In this document: one piece after another, positions 16,747 through 25,606 of the stretch
How positions within the stretch are numbered: the first letter of the stretch is position 1
Layout: each line of letters begins with the position of its first letter
Assembly (NCBI RefSeq): GCF_017808105.1
Contig: NZ_JADBHF010000013.1
Span: forward strand, 61,764-125,763
Source of the DNA: Brevibacterium renqingii
GTDB lineage: Bacteria > Actinomycetota > Actinomycetes > Actinomycetales > Brevibacteriaceae
Direction: 5' to 3'
DNA: 64,000 nt
Made by a program: the position numbers and the translations under genes
Notes under the pieces: model-generated
Database searches by the model: none
What the model was told of the DNA's origin: nothing
Seen by the model: the letters and a program-made list of their open reading frames with translations, nothing else

Positions 16747-17658
16747 ATGACCCAGCAGCCGCCTGCCCCGATGAACCACTCAGGCCAGTGGAACCCCGCG
16801 CCGCCCGCATATGGGCAGTACCAGCCCCTCGCCGGGCAGAAATCGTTCCTCGCTACGTGGCTGCTGGCGTGGCTGCTCGGCGGGTTCGGTGCCGATCGCT
16901 TCTATCTGGGCAAGATCGGAACGGGCATCCTCAAGCTCATCACCCTCGGCGGCTTCGGCCTGTGGTCGCTGATCGACCTGATCCTCACCCTGGCCGGTGC
17001 GCGGAAGGACAAGCACGGTCTGCCCCTCCAGGGCTATGACCAGAACAAGAAGATCGCCTGGATCGTCACCGGCATCTTCTTCGTTCTGGGACTCATCATC
17101 GGCGGAGTCGCTGCAGTCTCTGCTCCGGCACCGCAGACCGACGACTCGTCGATCGTCTCGGAGGCCGAAGAGGCAGCCGATGAGGCCCCCGTGGCCGACC
17201 CGGCGGAGGAACCTGCTGACGAGCCCGCCGAGGCGGAGCCCGCGGCGGAAGAAGAACCCGCCGAGGAACCGGCCGAAGAACCGGTCGCCGAAGAGCCTGC
17301 GGAGGAAGCGCCCGCTGAAGAACCGGCTGACGAGGAGGACGATTCGAGCGTTCCCGCCGAGTACACCTCAGCCCTGACGTCTGCCGAAACCTACTCGGAC
17401 ATGATGCACATGAGCAAGCAGGGCATCTTCGATCAGCTGACGAGCGAATACGGCGACCAGTTCTCCGAGGACGCAGCACAGTACGCCATCGACAACATCA
17501 AGGCGGACTGGAACCAGAACGCGCTGGAAACGGCGAAGACCTACCAGGACGATATGGCGATGTCACCCAATGCCATCCACGAACAGCTCACGAGTGAGTA
17601 CGGCGAACAGTTCACCTCCTCGGAAGCCGACTACGCGATCGAGCACCTCAACGACTGA
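16747..17658 (+). CDS. TM2-domain membrane protein with two Ltp-type C-terminal repeats
   Basis: 303 residues. A short Pro/Gln-rich N-terminus is followed by a TM2 domain at about 32-82 (FLATWLLAWLLGGFGADRFYLGK), then one more membrane helix at about 100-122. A strongly acidic linker of repeated AEEPAEE blocks follows (about 130-205). Two roughly 43-residue repeats, about 213-256 and 259-302, each have the pattern A-x-x-Y-x-D-x-M-x-MS, QLTSEYG-x-QF and YAI, as in the Ltp family. Ltp domains are known from phage superinfection-exclusion lipoproteins. GGAAG precedes ATG 16747; an upstream in-frame ATG at 16636 lacks a site. Function in this host is unknown. Confidence 0.9.
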   Translation: MTQQPPAPMNHSGQWNPAPPAYGQYQPLAGQKSFLATWLLAWLLGGFGADRFYLGKIGTGILKLITLGGFGLWSLIDLILTLAGARKDKHGLPLQGYDQNKKIAWIVTGIFFVLGLIIGGVAAVSAPAPQTDDSSIVSEAEEAADEAPVADPAEEPADEPAEAEPAAEEEPAEEPAEEPVAEEPAEEAPAEEPADEEDDSSVPAEYTSALTSAETYSDMMHMSKQGIFDQLTSEYGDQFSEDAAQYAIDNIKADWNQNALETAKTYQDDMAMSPNAIHEQLTSEYGEQFTSSEADYAIEHLND

Positions 17659-17705
17659 GACGGCTCAGACCCCGGTCTCGCGCTGAAACAACGCGTGACC
17701 TGCAT

Positions 17706-17739
17706 AAGCGGGCGAAGGAAACGATTCCTTCGCCCGCTT
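17706..17739. terminator. Bidirectional terminator between convergent genes
   Basis: A perfect 15-bp stem (17706-17720 against 17725-17739) with a 4-base loop. It lies between the converging TM2-Ltp gene and the response regulator gene; its right arm reaches the TAA stop of the regulator. Confidence 0.9.
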
Positions 17740-18440
17740 TACGTCCACCGGTACTCATATTCCGGTCGACCCGGCGTTCCGTGGCGGGGCTGTTTGACCG
17801 CCTGCTTCGTCGCGACCAGATGCTCGAGGTAGCGGCGCACGGTCACGCGTGAGAGTTCGAGCGCCTGCCCGACCTCGGTGGCCGAGACCGGAACCTCGGA
17901 TTCGCGCACCTCGGCCGAGACTGCCTCGAGCGTTTCGGCGATCAGCCCCTTGGGCAGTCGAGTCGCCGAGACCGAGCGCAGCGCCGACAGCGCATTGTCG
18001 ACCGAGGCCTGAGTCGCCAGCGAGCCGGACCCGGTGAGCCCGCGCCGGAACTCCCGCTGATTCTCCAGCTTCTCCCTGAACACGGCGAAGGTGAAGGGTT
18101 TGATGAGGTACTGGGTGATGCCCGTCGCGATCGCCGAGCGGATCACCTGCAGATGCCTCACCGCGGTGATCGCGATGATGTCGACGTCCTTGCCGCGCGA
18201 GTTCAGCCGCTGCGCGACTTCGAGCCCGTGCGAGTCAGTGAGGTTCATGTCGAGCAGGACGATCTCGACGGGAGTGCCGCCCGCGTCGAGTTCGTCGACG
18301 CGCTCGATGGCCTCGTGCCCGCTCAGACAGGTTCCGACGACCTCGAACCCGGGCACCCTGGCCACGAAGTCCGCGTGCGCCTGCGCCGTCAGCGGATCGT
18401 CCTCGACGATGAGCACGCGCAGTGCGGCGTCATCGCTCAT
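17739..18440 (-). CDS. CitB/DcuR-type response regulator
   Basis: 233 residues. The receiver domain, residues 8-125, has the acidic pair EDD, the phosphoacceptor D64 in VLLDMNL, and K in YLIKPF. The output domain is a helix-turn-helix at about 180-225 (VSATEVGQALELSRVTVRRYLEHLV), as in CitB/DpiA/DcuR regulators. The second of two ATGs (18440) is chosen because AAGGAG stands six bases before it; the first would directly abut the site. It overlaps the end of the sensor kinase gene by 11 bases, so the two are coupled. Confidence 0.92.
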   Translation of the reverse strand: MSDDAALRVLIVEDDPLTAQAHADFVARVPGFEVVGTCLSGHEAIERVDELDAGGTPVEIVLLDMNLTDSHGLEVAQRLNSRGKDVDIIAITAVRHLQVIRSAIATGITQYLIKPFTFAVFREKLENQREFRRGLTGSGSLATQASVDNALSALRSVSATRLPKGLIAETLEAVSAEVRESEVPVSATEVGQALELSRVTVRRYLEHLVATKQAVKQPRHGTPGRPEYEYRWT

Positions 18441-20106
18441 CAGCATCTCCTTCCCCGAGTGGGAGCGTGACCGTGAAGATCGCCCCACCATCGGATTCGA
18501 CCTCGAGATCCCCACCGAGGCGGCCGACCGCCTGCCGGACGAGCACGAGCCCGAAACCGTGCCCGCCCACATCGGCGAACTCGGACTTCCTCGAAGCGCC
18601 GAGGTGGAAGATCGCATCGATCTCATCCTCGTCGATCCCGGGTCCGGAATCCGCGATGGTGATGATGAGCTCCCCGTCGGCGGCGACGAAGTCCGCCCAG
18701 ACGTGTTTCTCCTCCGAGTCGGCTGCCGCGTCGATGGCGTTGTCGAGGAGGTTGCCGGCGACGGTGACGAGATCGCGCGCGTCGAGGGCACCGGGCGGCA
18801 GTTCGCCGGTCGCGGTGACCGTGAGTTCGATGCCGCGCTCGTGAGCCTGCGCGGCCTTGCCGATCATCAGCGCGGTGATGAAGGGTTCGTCGAGGGAGCC
18901 GACGAAGGAGTCGGTGAGGCTCTGGGCCTCCTGCTTGTCCTTGACCGCGAAGTCGAGGGCCTCCTGGCTGCGGCCGAGTTCGATGAGCGTGGAGACGGTG
19001 TGCAGACGGTTCGCGTGCTCATGCGTCTGCGCCCGCAGCGCCTCGGACAGGGTCGTCATCGTCGCCAGTTCTCCGGTGAGCTCTTGGATGTCCGTGCGGT
19101 CGCGCAGAGTGGCCACCGTGCCGCCCCCGCGCCCGGATCCGCGGCCGCTGCGCGGCTGGCTCGCCTTCTTCTGGCTGATGACGAGCACGCGGTCCTCGGT
19201 GAGGTGGATTTCGTCGACGGCGACCCGACCGGTCGACAGAAGGTCACGGACTGATTCGGGCAGGGCCACCTCGGCGAGGGCGATGGGGGTGGACTCATCG
19301 GGCTCGGGCAGGCCGAGCAGGGCGGCGGCCTCGTCGTTGTAGAGGACGAGGCGACCGGAGTCATCGGCGAGGATGAGCCCTTCGCGCAGCGAATGCAGGG
19401 CCGAGTCGTAGAACGCGAAGAGCCGCTTGAGCTCCTCGGGCCCATAGCCGAGAGTCACTTCGCGCAGGTAGCGGCTGAGCAGCCATGAGCCGAGCCCGCC
19501 GAGGGCGATCGCGGCCAGCGCGACGATGATGATCTGCGGCAGCGACGCCGCCTGGGCCACGGACAGGGTCTCGAGCGTCACGCCCACGGCGACCATCGCG
19601 GTGACCTCGCCGTCGGCGTCCTCGATCGGCACGATCGCGCGCACCGAGGGCCCCAAGGTGCCCGCGTACTCCTCGATCTGGCTGTGCCCGGCCTGTGCTC
19701 GGTCGATGGTTCCGAGGTAGTGCCTGCCCAGCTGATCGACGTCCGGGTGGGTGTAGCGGGTGCCGTCGCGATCCATGATCGTGACGAAGTCGACCTCGGC
19801 GGTCTTGATCACGGTCAGCGCAAAGGGCTGCAGCTTCGCCGAAGGATCGTCGCCGCTCACGGCAGAGGTCACGAACGGATCGTGCGCGATGGTCTCGGCG
19901 ATGCTGAGGACCCGGTCGGCGGTGGCCTGGCGGATGTTGTTCTTCGTCGTGACGTAGCTGGTCACCGACAGAGCGGTGCAGACGATGACGATGAGGACGA
20001 GCTGGACGAGGAAGAGCCGCCTGGCCAGTGGCCCGCCCTGGGGACGGAAGCGGCGACCCCGCCGAGGTGGGGCCGCCGAATCGTCGATCGCAGGTGCTAC
20101 CGGCAC
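18430..20106 (-). CDS. CitA/DcuS-type sensor histidine kinase
   Basis: 558 residues. The first membrane helix is at about 31-51, an extracytoplasmic sensor domain at 52-187, the second helix at 189-211, a cytoplasmic PAS-like domain at about 222-335, and the phosphoacceptor motif HEHANRLH with H362. The ATPase has NLLDNAID, DSGPGI and GHGFGL boxes. This architecture senses citrate or C4-dicarboxylates in known members. It probably phosphorylates the response regulator encoded downstream. The dicarboxylate:cation symporter gene 4 kb away is a plausible target (inference). The GTG start at 20106 lacks a clear ribosome-binding site, so the N-terminus may be a little shorter. Confidence 0.92.
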   Translation of the reverse strand: MPVAPAIDDSAAPPRRGRRFRPQGGPLARRLFLVQLVLIVIVCTALSVTSYVTTKNNIRQATADRVLSIAETIAHDPFVTSAVSGDDPSAKLQPFALTVIKTAEVDFVTIMDRDGTRYTHPDVDQLGRHYLGTIDRAQAGHSQIEEYAGTLGPSVRAIVPIEDADGEVTAMVAVGVTLETLSVAQAASLPQIIIVALAAIALGGLGSWLLSRYLREVTLGYGPEELKRLFAFYDSALHSLREGLILADDSGRLVLYNDEAAALLGLPEPDESTPIALAEVALPESVRDLLSTGRVAVDEIHLTEDRVLVISQKKASQPRSGRGSGRGGGTVATLRDRTDIQELTGELATMTTLSEALRAQTHEHANRLHTVSTLIELGRSQEALDFAVKDKQEAQSLTDSFVGSLDEPFITALMIGKAAQAHERGIELTVTATGELPPGALDARDLVTVAGNLLDNAIDAAADSEEKHVWADFVAADGELIITIADSGPGIDEDEIDAIFHLGASRKSEFADVGGHGFGLVLVRQAVGRLGGDLEVESDGGAIFTVTLPLGEGDADER

Positions 20107-20134
20107 GGCAGGTCAGCCGACACCGGAGTCATTG

Positions 20135-20542
20135 TCACTTCTTGCTGCCGCCGGAGATCACGAGGGCGAGGCCGATCGCGGCCAGCCAGGTGTCCTTCGC
20201 CAGGGGGATGCCGTCCTGGGACGGGCGGATGCCGTCTTTTTCGGTCATCGAGTCGATGGAGAAGTAGTTCGCGACGAGGCCGGCTGCGAACGTCGTCAGT
20301 GCGGCACCGGCGATGCGCGTGGGAACGAAGGGCAGCAGCAGGGCCGAGCCGACGGCGATCTCGCCGTAGCTGAGGAACTTGCCGAACTGCTCTGAGGACA
20401 TCTTCTCGACCATGGGCACACCGTTGACGGCCATCTGCTGGAGGCCTCCGGCGGTCTCCTCGTCCATGCCGAGCTTGCCGATGCCCGAGTTGAGGATGAA
20501 AGCGCCGGGAACTGCGCGCAGAAGTGCTGTACTGAGTTTCAT
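20135..20542 (-). CDS. DoxX-like small membrane protein
   Basis: 135 residues with about four hydrophobic segments (ALLLPFVPTRIAGAALTT; WLAAIGLALVISGG) and the NSGIGKL segment near the N-terminus, typical of DoxX-like proteins. The start at 20542 has AAGGAG seven bases upstream. It is followed by the two-component operon 28 bases on, so it may share its transcript. The TetR gene lies just upstream in the same direction, suggesting regulator and target. Function unknown; family members are linked to redox and thiol stress. Confidence 0.8.
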   Translation of the reverse strand: MKLSTALLRAVPGAFILNSGIGKLGMDEETAGGLQQMAVNGVPMVEKMSSEQFGKFLSYGEIAVGSALLLPFVPTRIAGAALTTFAAGLVANYFSIDSMTEKDGIRPSQDGIPLAKDTWLAAIGLALVISGGSKK

Positions 20543-20624
20543 ATCCTGCTCCTTCATAGTGGTGTTGTCGCCGGTCTCAAGACTAGCCGTGAGCGAAGCG
20601 GGTGCGCCACAGCCCGGGGTCGAA

Positions 20625-21308
20625 CTATTTCTCCGTGCTCGTGCGGATGCGCTCGATGAGATCGTCGAGGGCGTCGTCGAACTCACGCTGGGCATGGTCT
20701 TCCATGAGCAGGTCCTGCAGGCGCTCGACCGTGGGGTACTCGGACAGATCCGTCTGCGAGGACGATCCGTCCTCCTCCCCCAAGGCCTCTGGAGTCATCG
20801 ACGAGGCCTGGAGCAGAAGGGCTCCGACGAGGAAGCTCGTGAAGGCCTTGTAGGCGCCCACGGCCTCTGTGTCGGAGAAGCCGAAGGCCTGCAAAGACGA
20901 AAGGAAGTCCTCGACCCAACGAATGCTGCGCGGCGGAGGACGGAGCCAGGGGGCCTGCGGCGGCTGCGTGGCGATGAGTGGGAAGATCCGAGGATGGGCG
21001 ACGGCCAGCTTGCGAGTCGCGTTGGCGACCCGCTGCAAGTATTCCTCCCATGAGCGCGAGTCCTCTGTCATGAGCTCGTCATCGAAGAGTCCGTCGATGA
21101 GTTCGTCGACCATAGCTTCGAGGAGATCCGCCCGCCCGGAGATGTGACGGTACAGAGCCATCGCCTCTACTTCCAGCGCCGTGCCGAGCCGGCGCATAGT
21201 GAGCTCGTCGAGACCGCAGCCGTCGACGAAGGCGATCGCAGCTTCGACGATCTGAGCTCGGTCGAGTCGCTGCTGAACCACGTGCACCTTCTTTCCCTCG
21301 TCGAACAT
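20625..21308 (-). CDS. TetR-family transcriptional repressor
   Basis: 227 residues. The N-terminal helix-turn-helix, residues 16-62, reads QIVEAAIAFVDGCGLDELTMRRLG and ALYRHISGRADLLEAM, the form seen in TetR/TetR_C-type repressors. The rest is an all-helical ligand domain. It lies 82 bases upstream of the DoxX-like gene in the same direction and may repress it and itself. Ligand unknown. Confidence 0.9.
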   Translation of the reverse strand: MFDEGKKVHVVQQRLDRAQIVEAAIAFVDGCGLDELTMRRLGTALEVEAMALYRHISGRADLLEAMVDELIDGLFDDELMTEDSRSWEEYLQRVANATRKLAVAHPRIFPLIATQPPQAPWLRPPPRSIRWVEDFLSSLQAFGFSDTEAVGAYKAFTSFLVGALLLQASSMTPEALGEEDGSSSQTDLSEYPTVERLQDLLMEDHAQREFDDALDDLIERIRTSTEK

Positions 21309-21710
21309 GTCGCAATATGCGCGGCATATCCCGCCAGTCTACTTGGTCGGGTCAACGAGCTGAGAGGAGTTCTTGAAGGACGATTACGCCGTAAACATCT
21401 CATGGTGTCCCAAGCTACCACTCCCCTTACAGCGCGCGGAGCGACCCCTCAGCGAACTCCACGGTAACAATGGGACAGTGCGGGCCATGGGCCGAATTTC
21501 TGACCCATACGTCATTGCGCCTGTTCAGAGCCATCTGCTAAGTTGCTTACAACGTAAACGCCAATGACGAACAATGAATTCAGAGGTCTACCCATTCTGG
21601 CTGCAGATAAGGAGAGACATTGAGATTCACTGCCGATTGATCTGCGGATCGGGAGCCGCTTCAAGCGTCTCCGCGAAACCTGAATAAGTGCGATTGCGAA
21701 AGGAACCAGC
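21309..21710. other. Intergenic region upstream of the CsbD gene
   Basis: About 400 bases between the divergent TetR and CsbD genes. It holds no supportable gene. The part after 21370 is visibly less GC-rich and presumably carries the promoter of the stress gene. No clear operator palindrome was found. Confidence 0.4.
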
Positions 21711-21926
21711 ATGGATTCTCACAATAAGGCCTCTGACAAGGCAGAAGAGCTCAAGGGCAAGGCCAAGGCCGCTGCCGGCAAAGCCACCGATGACAAGGGC
21801 CTCGAAGCCGAAGGCAAGACCGATGCCGCCAAGGGCAAGAGCAAGCAGTTCGGCGACGACGTCAAAGACTCGCTGAAGGGCGTCAAGGACTCGCTCAAGG
21901 GTCCGAAGGACTCATCCGAGGACTGA
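21711..21926 (+). CDS. CsbD-family stress protein
   Basis: A 71-residue hydrophilic protein rich in Lys, Asp, Gly and Ala, with the repeated KAEELKGKAKAAAGK-type pattern of CsbD proteins, which are induced in general stress responses. AAAGGA lies nine bases before the ATG. It is monocistronic, ending at a hairpin at 21938. Precise function is unknown for the family. Confidence 0.92.
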   Translation: MDSHNKASDKAEELKGKAKAAAGKATDDKGLEAEGKTDAAKGKSKQFGDDVKDSLKGVKDSLKGPKDSSED

Positions 21927-21937
21927 GGGACGCGGTT

Positions 21938-21969
21938 GAAGGGCGGGGCACCATCCGTCTCCGCCCTTC
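21938..21969 (+). terminator. Terminator hairpin after the CsbD gene
   Basis: A 9-bp GC-rich stem (gaagggcgg at 21938 pairing with 21961-21969) with a 14-base loop, 12 bases beyond the stop codon. Confidence 0.6.
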
Positions 21970-22032
21970 GGCCATGCTTTCAGATCCCATACGAACGCGC
22001 CTGGCCTGTGAGCCGACGAGAGAAGAAGAGAG

Positions 22033-23406
22033 ATGATGGGAACTGAGCGCCATGCTTTCGTCGCGGTGGCCAACCGCCTCCCGGTGGACCGCAGCGATGG
22101 GGTCTGGGAGGCCTCCCCCGGTGGGCTGGTCTCGGCCGTGGCCCCCGTCGTGCGCGAGCATAGCGGCGCCTGGGTCGGCTGGGCCGGAACCTATGACGAC
22201 GACTTCGCACCGTTCGACTTCGATGGGATGAGCCTCGTGCCCGTCTCCCTCAGCGCCGAGGAGCATCGGAGCTACTACGAAGGCTTCTGCAATGCCACGC
22301 TGTGGCCGCTGCACCATGGCCTCATCGTCGCTCCGCAGTATCACCGCTCGTGGTGGCGCGCCTACCGCAGCGTCAACGCGAGATTCGCTCAGGCGGCTGT
22401 CGATGCCGCCGCCCCCGGTGCGACGATCTGGGTCCACGACTATCATCTCGAACTCGTGCCCGAGATGATCCGCGCTCAGCGCCCGGACGTCCGGATCGGA
22501 TTCTTCGAACACATTCCCTTCCCTCCTCTCGAGCAGATCGCCCAGCTGCCCTGGCGCGACGAGATCCTCCGCGGCCTCCTCGGCGCTGATGTCATCGGCT
22601 TCCAGCGTGAGGCCGATGCCGTGAACTTCCGCCATGCCGCGCAGAAGCTGCTGGGCAGGGACCCCGAGGAGCTCAACTGCCGGGTCGGCACCTACCCGAT
22701 CTCGATCGATGTCGAGGAGATCCGGGCAGCGGCCGAGTCCCCGACCGTGCAGGAGATGGCGCGATGCTTCCGTCGCGACCTGGGCGATCCGGACACGCTC
22801 ATCATCGGCGCCGACCGGCTCGACTATTCGAAGGGCATCCTGCACCGACTGTGGGCCTTCGAGGAGCTGCTCGATGACGGCCGGCTCGATGCGGAGAGGA
22901 CCTGCCTCGCACAGATCGCCGTCCCCTCACGCGAAGGCGTCCGCGCCTACCGGGAGCTGCGCGACGAGGTCGAGCACACGGTCGGGCGCATCAACGGCCG
23001 GTTCTCCAGCCTCGGGCGTCATGTCATCCACTACTCCCACCACTCGTATTCGACGGAGGCGGCCGTGGCCCTGTATCTGGCTGCCGACATCCTGCTCGTC
23101 ACCTCGCTGCGGGACGGCATGAACCTCGTGGCCAAGGAATTCGTCACCGCTCGCCGCGGCAGAGGAGGCGCGCTCGTGCTCTCGGAGTTCGCCGGGGCCG
23201 CCGACGAGCTCGACCAGGCCGTCATCGTCAACCCGCACGACAGAGTCGGCTTGAAGAAGGCGATCCATCACGCCGCCTCACTCGACGAAGAGGATGCCCG
23301 GACACGTATGGATGCGATGGCCGACACCGTCGCCGCCTTCGACGTCCACCACTGGGCCAGAGCCTTCCTCCACGACCTGCGCGAAGCAGCACCCGCACCG
23401 ACCTGA
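22033..23406 (+). CDS. otsA: Alpha,alpha-trehalose-6-phosphate synthase (OtsA)
   Basis: 457 residues, GT20 family, making trehalose-6-phosphate from UDP- or GDP-glucose and glucose-6-phosphate in the cytoplasm. Family landmarks are NRLPV at the start, [45 protein letters not shown], and the donor-site [20 protein letters not shown] precedes the start. No trehalose-6-phosphate phosphatase gene (otsB) is adjacent. The next gene is a small GNAT-like protein. CsbD upstream suggests an osmotic or general stress context. Confidence 0.96.
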   Translation: MMGTERHAFVAVANRLPVDRSDGVWEASPGGLVSAVAPVVREHSGAWVGWAGTYDDDFAPFDFDGMSLVPVSLSAEEHRSYYEGFCNATLWPLHHGLIVAPQYHRSWWRAYRSVNARFAQAAVDAAAPGATIWVHDYHLELVPEMIRAQRPDVRIGFFEHIPFPPLEQIAQLPWRDEILRGLLGADVIGFQREADAVNFRHAAQKLLGRDPEELNCRVGTYPISIDVEEIRAAAESPTVQEMARCFRRDLGDPDTLIIGADRLDYSKGILHRLWAFEELLDDGRLDAERTCLAQIAVPSREGVRAYRELRDEVEHTVGRINGRFSSLGRHVIHYSHHSYSTEAAVALYLAADILLVTSLRDGMNLVAKEFVTARRGRGGALVLSEFAGAADELDQAVIVNPHDRVGLKKAIHHAASLDEEDARTRMDAMADTVAAFDVHHWARAFLHDLREAAPAPT

Positions 23407-23499
23407 CACCGGCCGACCGACGGCACCGCGCCGCCCTGAACTCTCATCACCCTCCCGACCACCCAGCACCCAAAACCACCCCTACCCAAGGAGACGACT

Positions 23500-23772
23500 G
23501 TGTACACGATGCTCAACAACCAGATGTCCTCGAAATACGATCTCTACCTGCCCGGCAAGCTCGTCGCCGCGCTGCACTACAAGCTCGAACCCGATGACAA
23601 CGAAGTCATGTTCATCTACTGCGAAGCCATCGAAGCGTCCGCGGCGGACGACCACCGCAGGGAGCTCATGCGCCGGGCACTCGACGATGTGCGCAGCCGC
23701 CGACTGAAGCTCACCATCACCTGCCCCATCGCGCGCAAGGCCCTCGAAGAGGCGGACACGGCCATGTCGTGA
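23500..23772 (+). CDS. Small GNAT-like (YjdJ/NATD1-type) protein
   Basis: 90 residues. The layout fits short YjdJ-type acetyltransferase-fold proteins: LVAALHYKLE, FIYCEAI, RRALDDVRSRRLKLTITCPI. The acetyl-CoA-binding turn, normally G-R-G-I or similar before the long helix, is replaced by DDHRREL, so catalysis is doubtful. The GTG at 23500 is taken as the start because AAGGAG stands seven bases before it. It is probably co-transcribed with otsA, which ends 93 bases upstream. Confidence 0.72.
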   Translation: MYTMLNNQMSSKYDLYLPGKLVAALHYKLEPDDNEVMFIYCEAIEASAADDHRRELMRRALDDVRSRRLKLTITCPIARKALEEADTAMS

Positions 23773-23911
23773 ACACTATGAACGCAACCGAGACACCGGT
23801 CACAGTTCCTGCCAATCTTGTCGGGTAAATCACCCCCGCGGCCCAGCGCCGCGCGCGATCGGCGCCCACCGCAGGGCGTCGGTTGCGGACAGAGCATCGC
23901 ATGGAGGAACG

Positions 23912-25303
23912 ATGGCAACGTCGCCACACAACGAAGAAGCAACACCCGCGGTAAGCACGCCGCCGCGGAAGAAGGATCGTACGCACTGGCTCTACATCAT
24001 GGTCATCGTCGCGGTCATCGCCGGTGCCGCCATCGGCCTCATCGCCCCCGAAGCCGGCATCGCCCTCAAACCTCTGGGCACGGCATTCGTCGCGCTCATC
24101 AAGATGATCATCGCCCCGGTCATCTTCTGCACCATCGTCCTCGGCGTCGGGTCCGTGGCGAGGGCGGCCACCGTCGGCAAGGTCGGGGGTCTCGCACTCA
24201 TCTACTTCCTCGTCATGGCGACCCTCGCCTTGGTCATCGGCCTCGTCGTCGGCAACCTCATCCACCCCGGTTCCGGCCTGCACATCACCCCCTATGAGGA
24301 GTCCTCCGGCGGAGGCGACAATGCCACCGTCGAGTTCCTCATGAGCCTCATTCCCGGCGACATCCCGGTGCTGCCGACCCTCGTGCTCGCCCTCCTCGTC
24401 GGGTTCGCACTGCAGTCGATGGGCAAGGCCGGCGAACCGGTGCTGAACGGCATCAAGCACATCCAGGCAGTCGTCTTCAAGCTCATGATGATGATCATGT
24501 GGGCCGCTCCCGTCGGCGCATTCGGTGCGATCGCCGCGGTCGTCGGCGCCACCGGCTGGGCCGCGATCGGCGCGATGGCCACCCTCATGGGAGCCTTCTA
24601 CCTCACCTGCGCCCTGTTCATCGTCATCGTCCTCGGCGGGCTGCTCAAGGTCGTCACCGGCCTCAACATCTTCCTGCTGCTGAAGTACCTGGCCCGTGAG
24701 TTCCTGCTCATCTTCTCCACCTCGTCCTCGGAGTCGGCCCTGCCGCGCCTGATCGCGAAGATGGAGCATGCCGGAGTCTCGAAGCCGGTCGTCGGCATCA
24801 CCGTGCCCACCGGCTACTCGTTCAACCTCGACGGCACCGCCATCTACCTGACCATGGCCTCGCTGTTCGTGTCCTCGGCTATGGGCATGCCGATGTCGAT
24901 CCCCGAGCAGATCTCGCTGCTGGTGTTCATGATCATCGCTTCCAAGGGCGCCGCTGGTGTCACCGGTGCGGGCCTGGCCACGTTGGCCGCAGGTCTGCAG
25001 TCACACCGTCCCGAGCTGCTCGACGGCATGGGCGTCATCGTCGGCATCGACAAGTTCATGTCCGAGTGCCGTGCACTGACGAACTTCACGGGCAACGCCG
25101 TGGCCACCCTGCTCATCGGCAAGTGGACCGGAGAGATCGACCTCGACCAGGCGCGCGCGACGCTGGCCGGCCAGAGTCCGTTCGACGAGCTCTCGCTCGA
25201 GCCGGATGCCCACGGTGCGCCTTCCGACGCCGAGGCGGCCGAAGACGTCGAAGCGGCCGTTTTCGAAGAGAGCGAGAAGGAGAAGATCGCCGCCGCGAGC
25301 TGA
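23912..25303 (+). CDS. Dicarboxylate/amino acid:cation symporter (DctA/DAACS family)
   Basis: 463 residues, with about eight membrane helices and two re-entrant loops. It has the serine-rich hairpin SSSESALPRL, the helix 7 motif GYSFNLDGTAIY (NLDGT), and the second hairpin ASKGAAGVTGAG, all diagnostic. It imports C4-dicarboxylates or acidic amino acids with protons or Na+. GGAGG precedes the ATG. The acidic, Ala/Glu-rich C-terminus is a normal variable tail. It could be regulated by the CitA-like system at 17739-20106 (inference), feeding malate to the malic enzyme. Confidence 0.95.
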   Translation: MATSPHNEEATPAVSTPPRKKDRTHWLYIMVIVAVIAGAAIGLIAPEAGIALKPLGTAFVALIKMIIAPVIFCTIVLGVGSVARAATVGKVGGLALIYFLVMATLALVIGLVVGNLIHPGSGLHITPYEESSGGGDNATVEFLMSLIPGDIPVLPTLVLALLVGFALQSMGKAGEPVLNGIKHIQAVVFKLMMMIMWAAPVGAFGAIAAVVGATGWAAIGAMATLMGAFYLTCALFIVIVLGGLLKVVTGLNIFLLLKYLAREFLLIFSTSSSESALPRLIAKMEHAGVSKPVVGITVPTGYSFNLDGTAIYLTMASLFVSSAMGMPMSIPEQISLLVFMIIASKGAAGVTGAGLATLAAGLQSHRPELLDGMGVIVGIDKFMSECRALTNFTGNAVATLLIGKWTGEIDLDQARATLAGQSPFDELSLEPDAHGAPSDAEAAEDVEAAVFEESEKEKIAAAS

Positions 25304-25325
25304 TCTCCGGTCGTTCCCGCATCAC

Positions 25326-25380
25326 AACCACCACGGGTGCCGATGTCCTCATCGTGAGGACGCCGGCACCCGTGGTGGTT
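25326..25380 (+). terminator. Long hairpin terminator after the symporter gene
   Basis: A perfect 17-bp outer stem (25326-25342 against 25364-25380) with a second 7-bp stem (gtcctca/tgaggac) inside the loop, 22 bases beyond the symporter stop. The 226 bases between it and the next start at 25607 hold no gene and turn AT-richer from about 25490. Confidence 0.88.
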
Positions 25381-25606
25381 CGTCTCCCCTCGCCGAGGTG
25401 GCCGTGGCTTCATGGCTCCCCCCACCAGCCGACCGACTTGGATGAGACTTGTGGAAAAGGTGACCGGGCCCCCTTCACAACGGGCCGATCGTAGTCGACT
25501 GAATAGCCGCCCTGAATCTTACACAGCAGATAGCTCTTTAAAGCGCGCAACATACTCACAGTAAAATTCATTGCGCCATTTACTGGTCTTAGAGTATCTT
25601 TGTGTC

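Noticed and set aside
23717..24769. 350-codon open frame opposite the symporter gene
   Set aside because: Asp/Glu/Gly/Arg-rich antisense shadow; the plus-strand frame has unmistakable symporter motifs.
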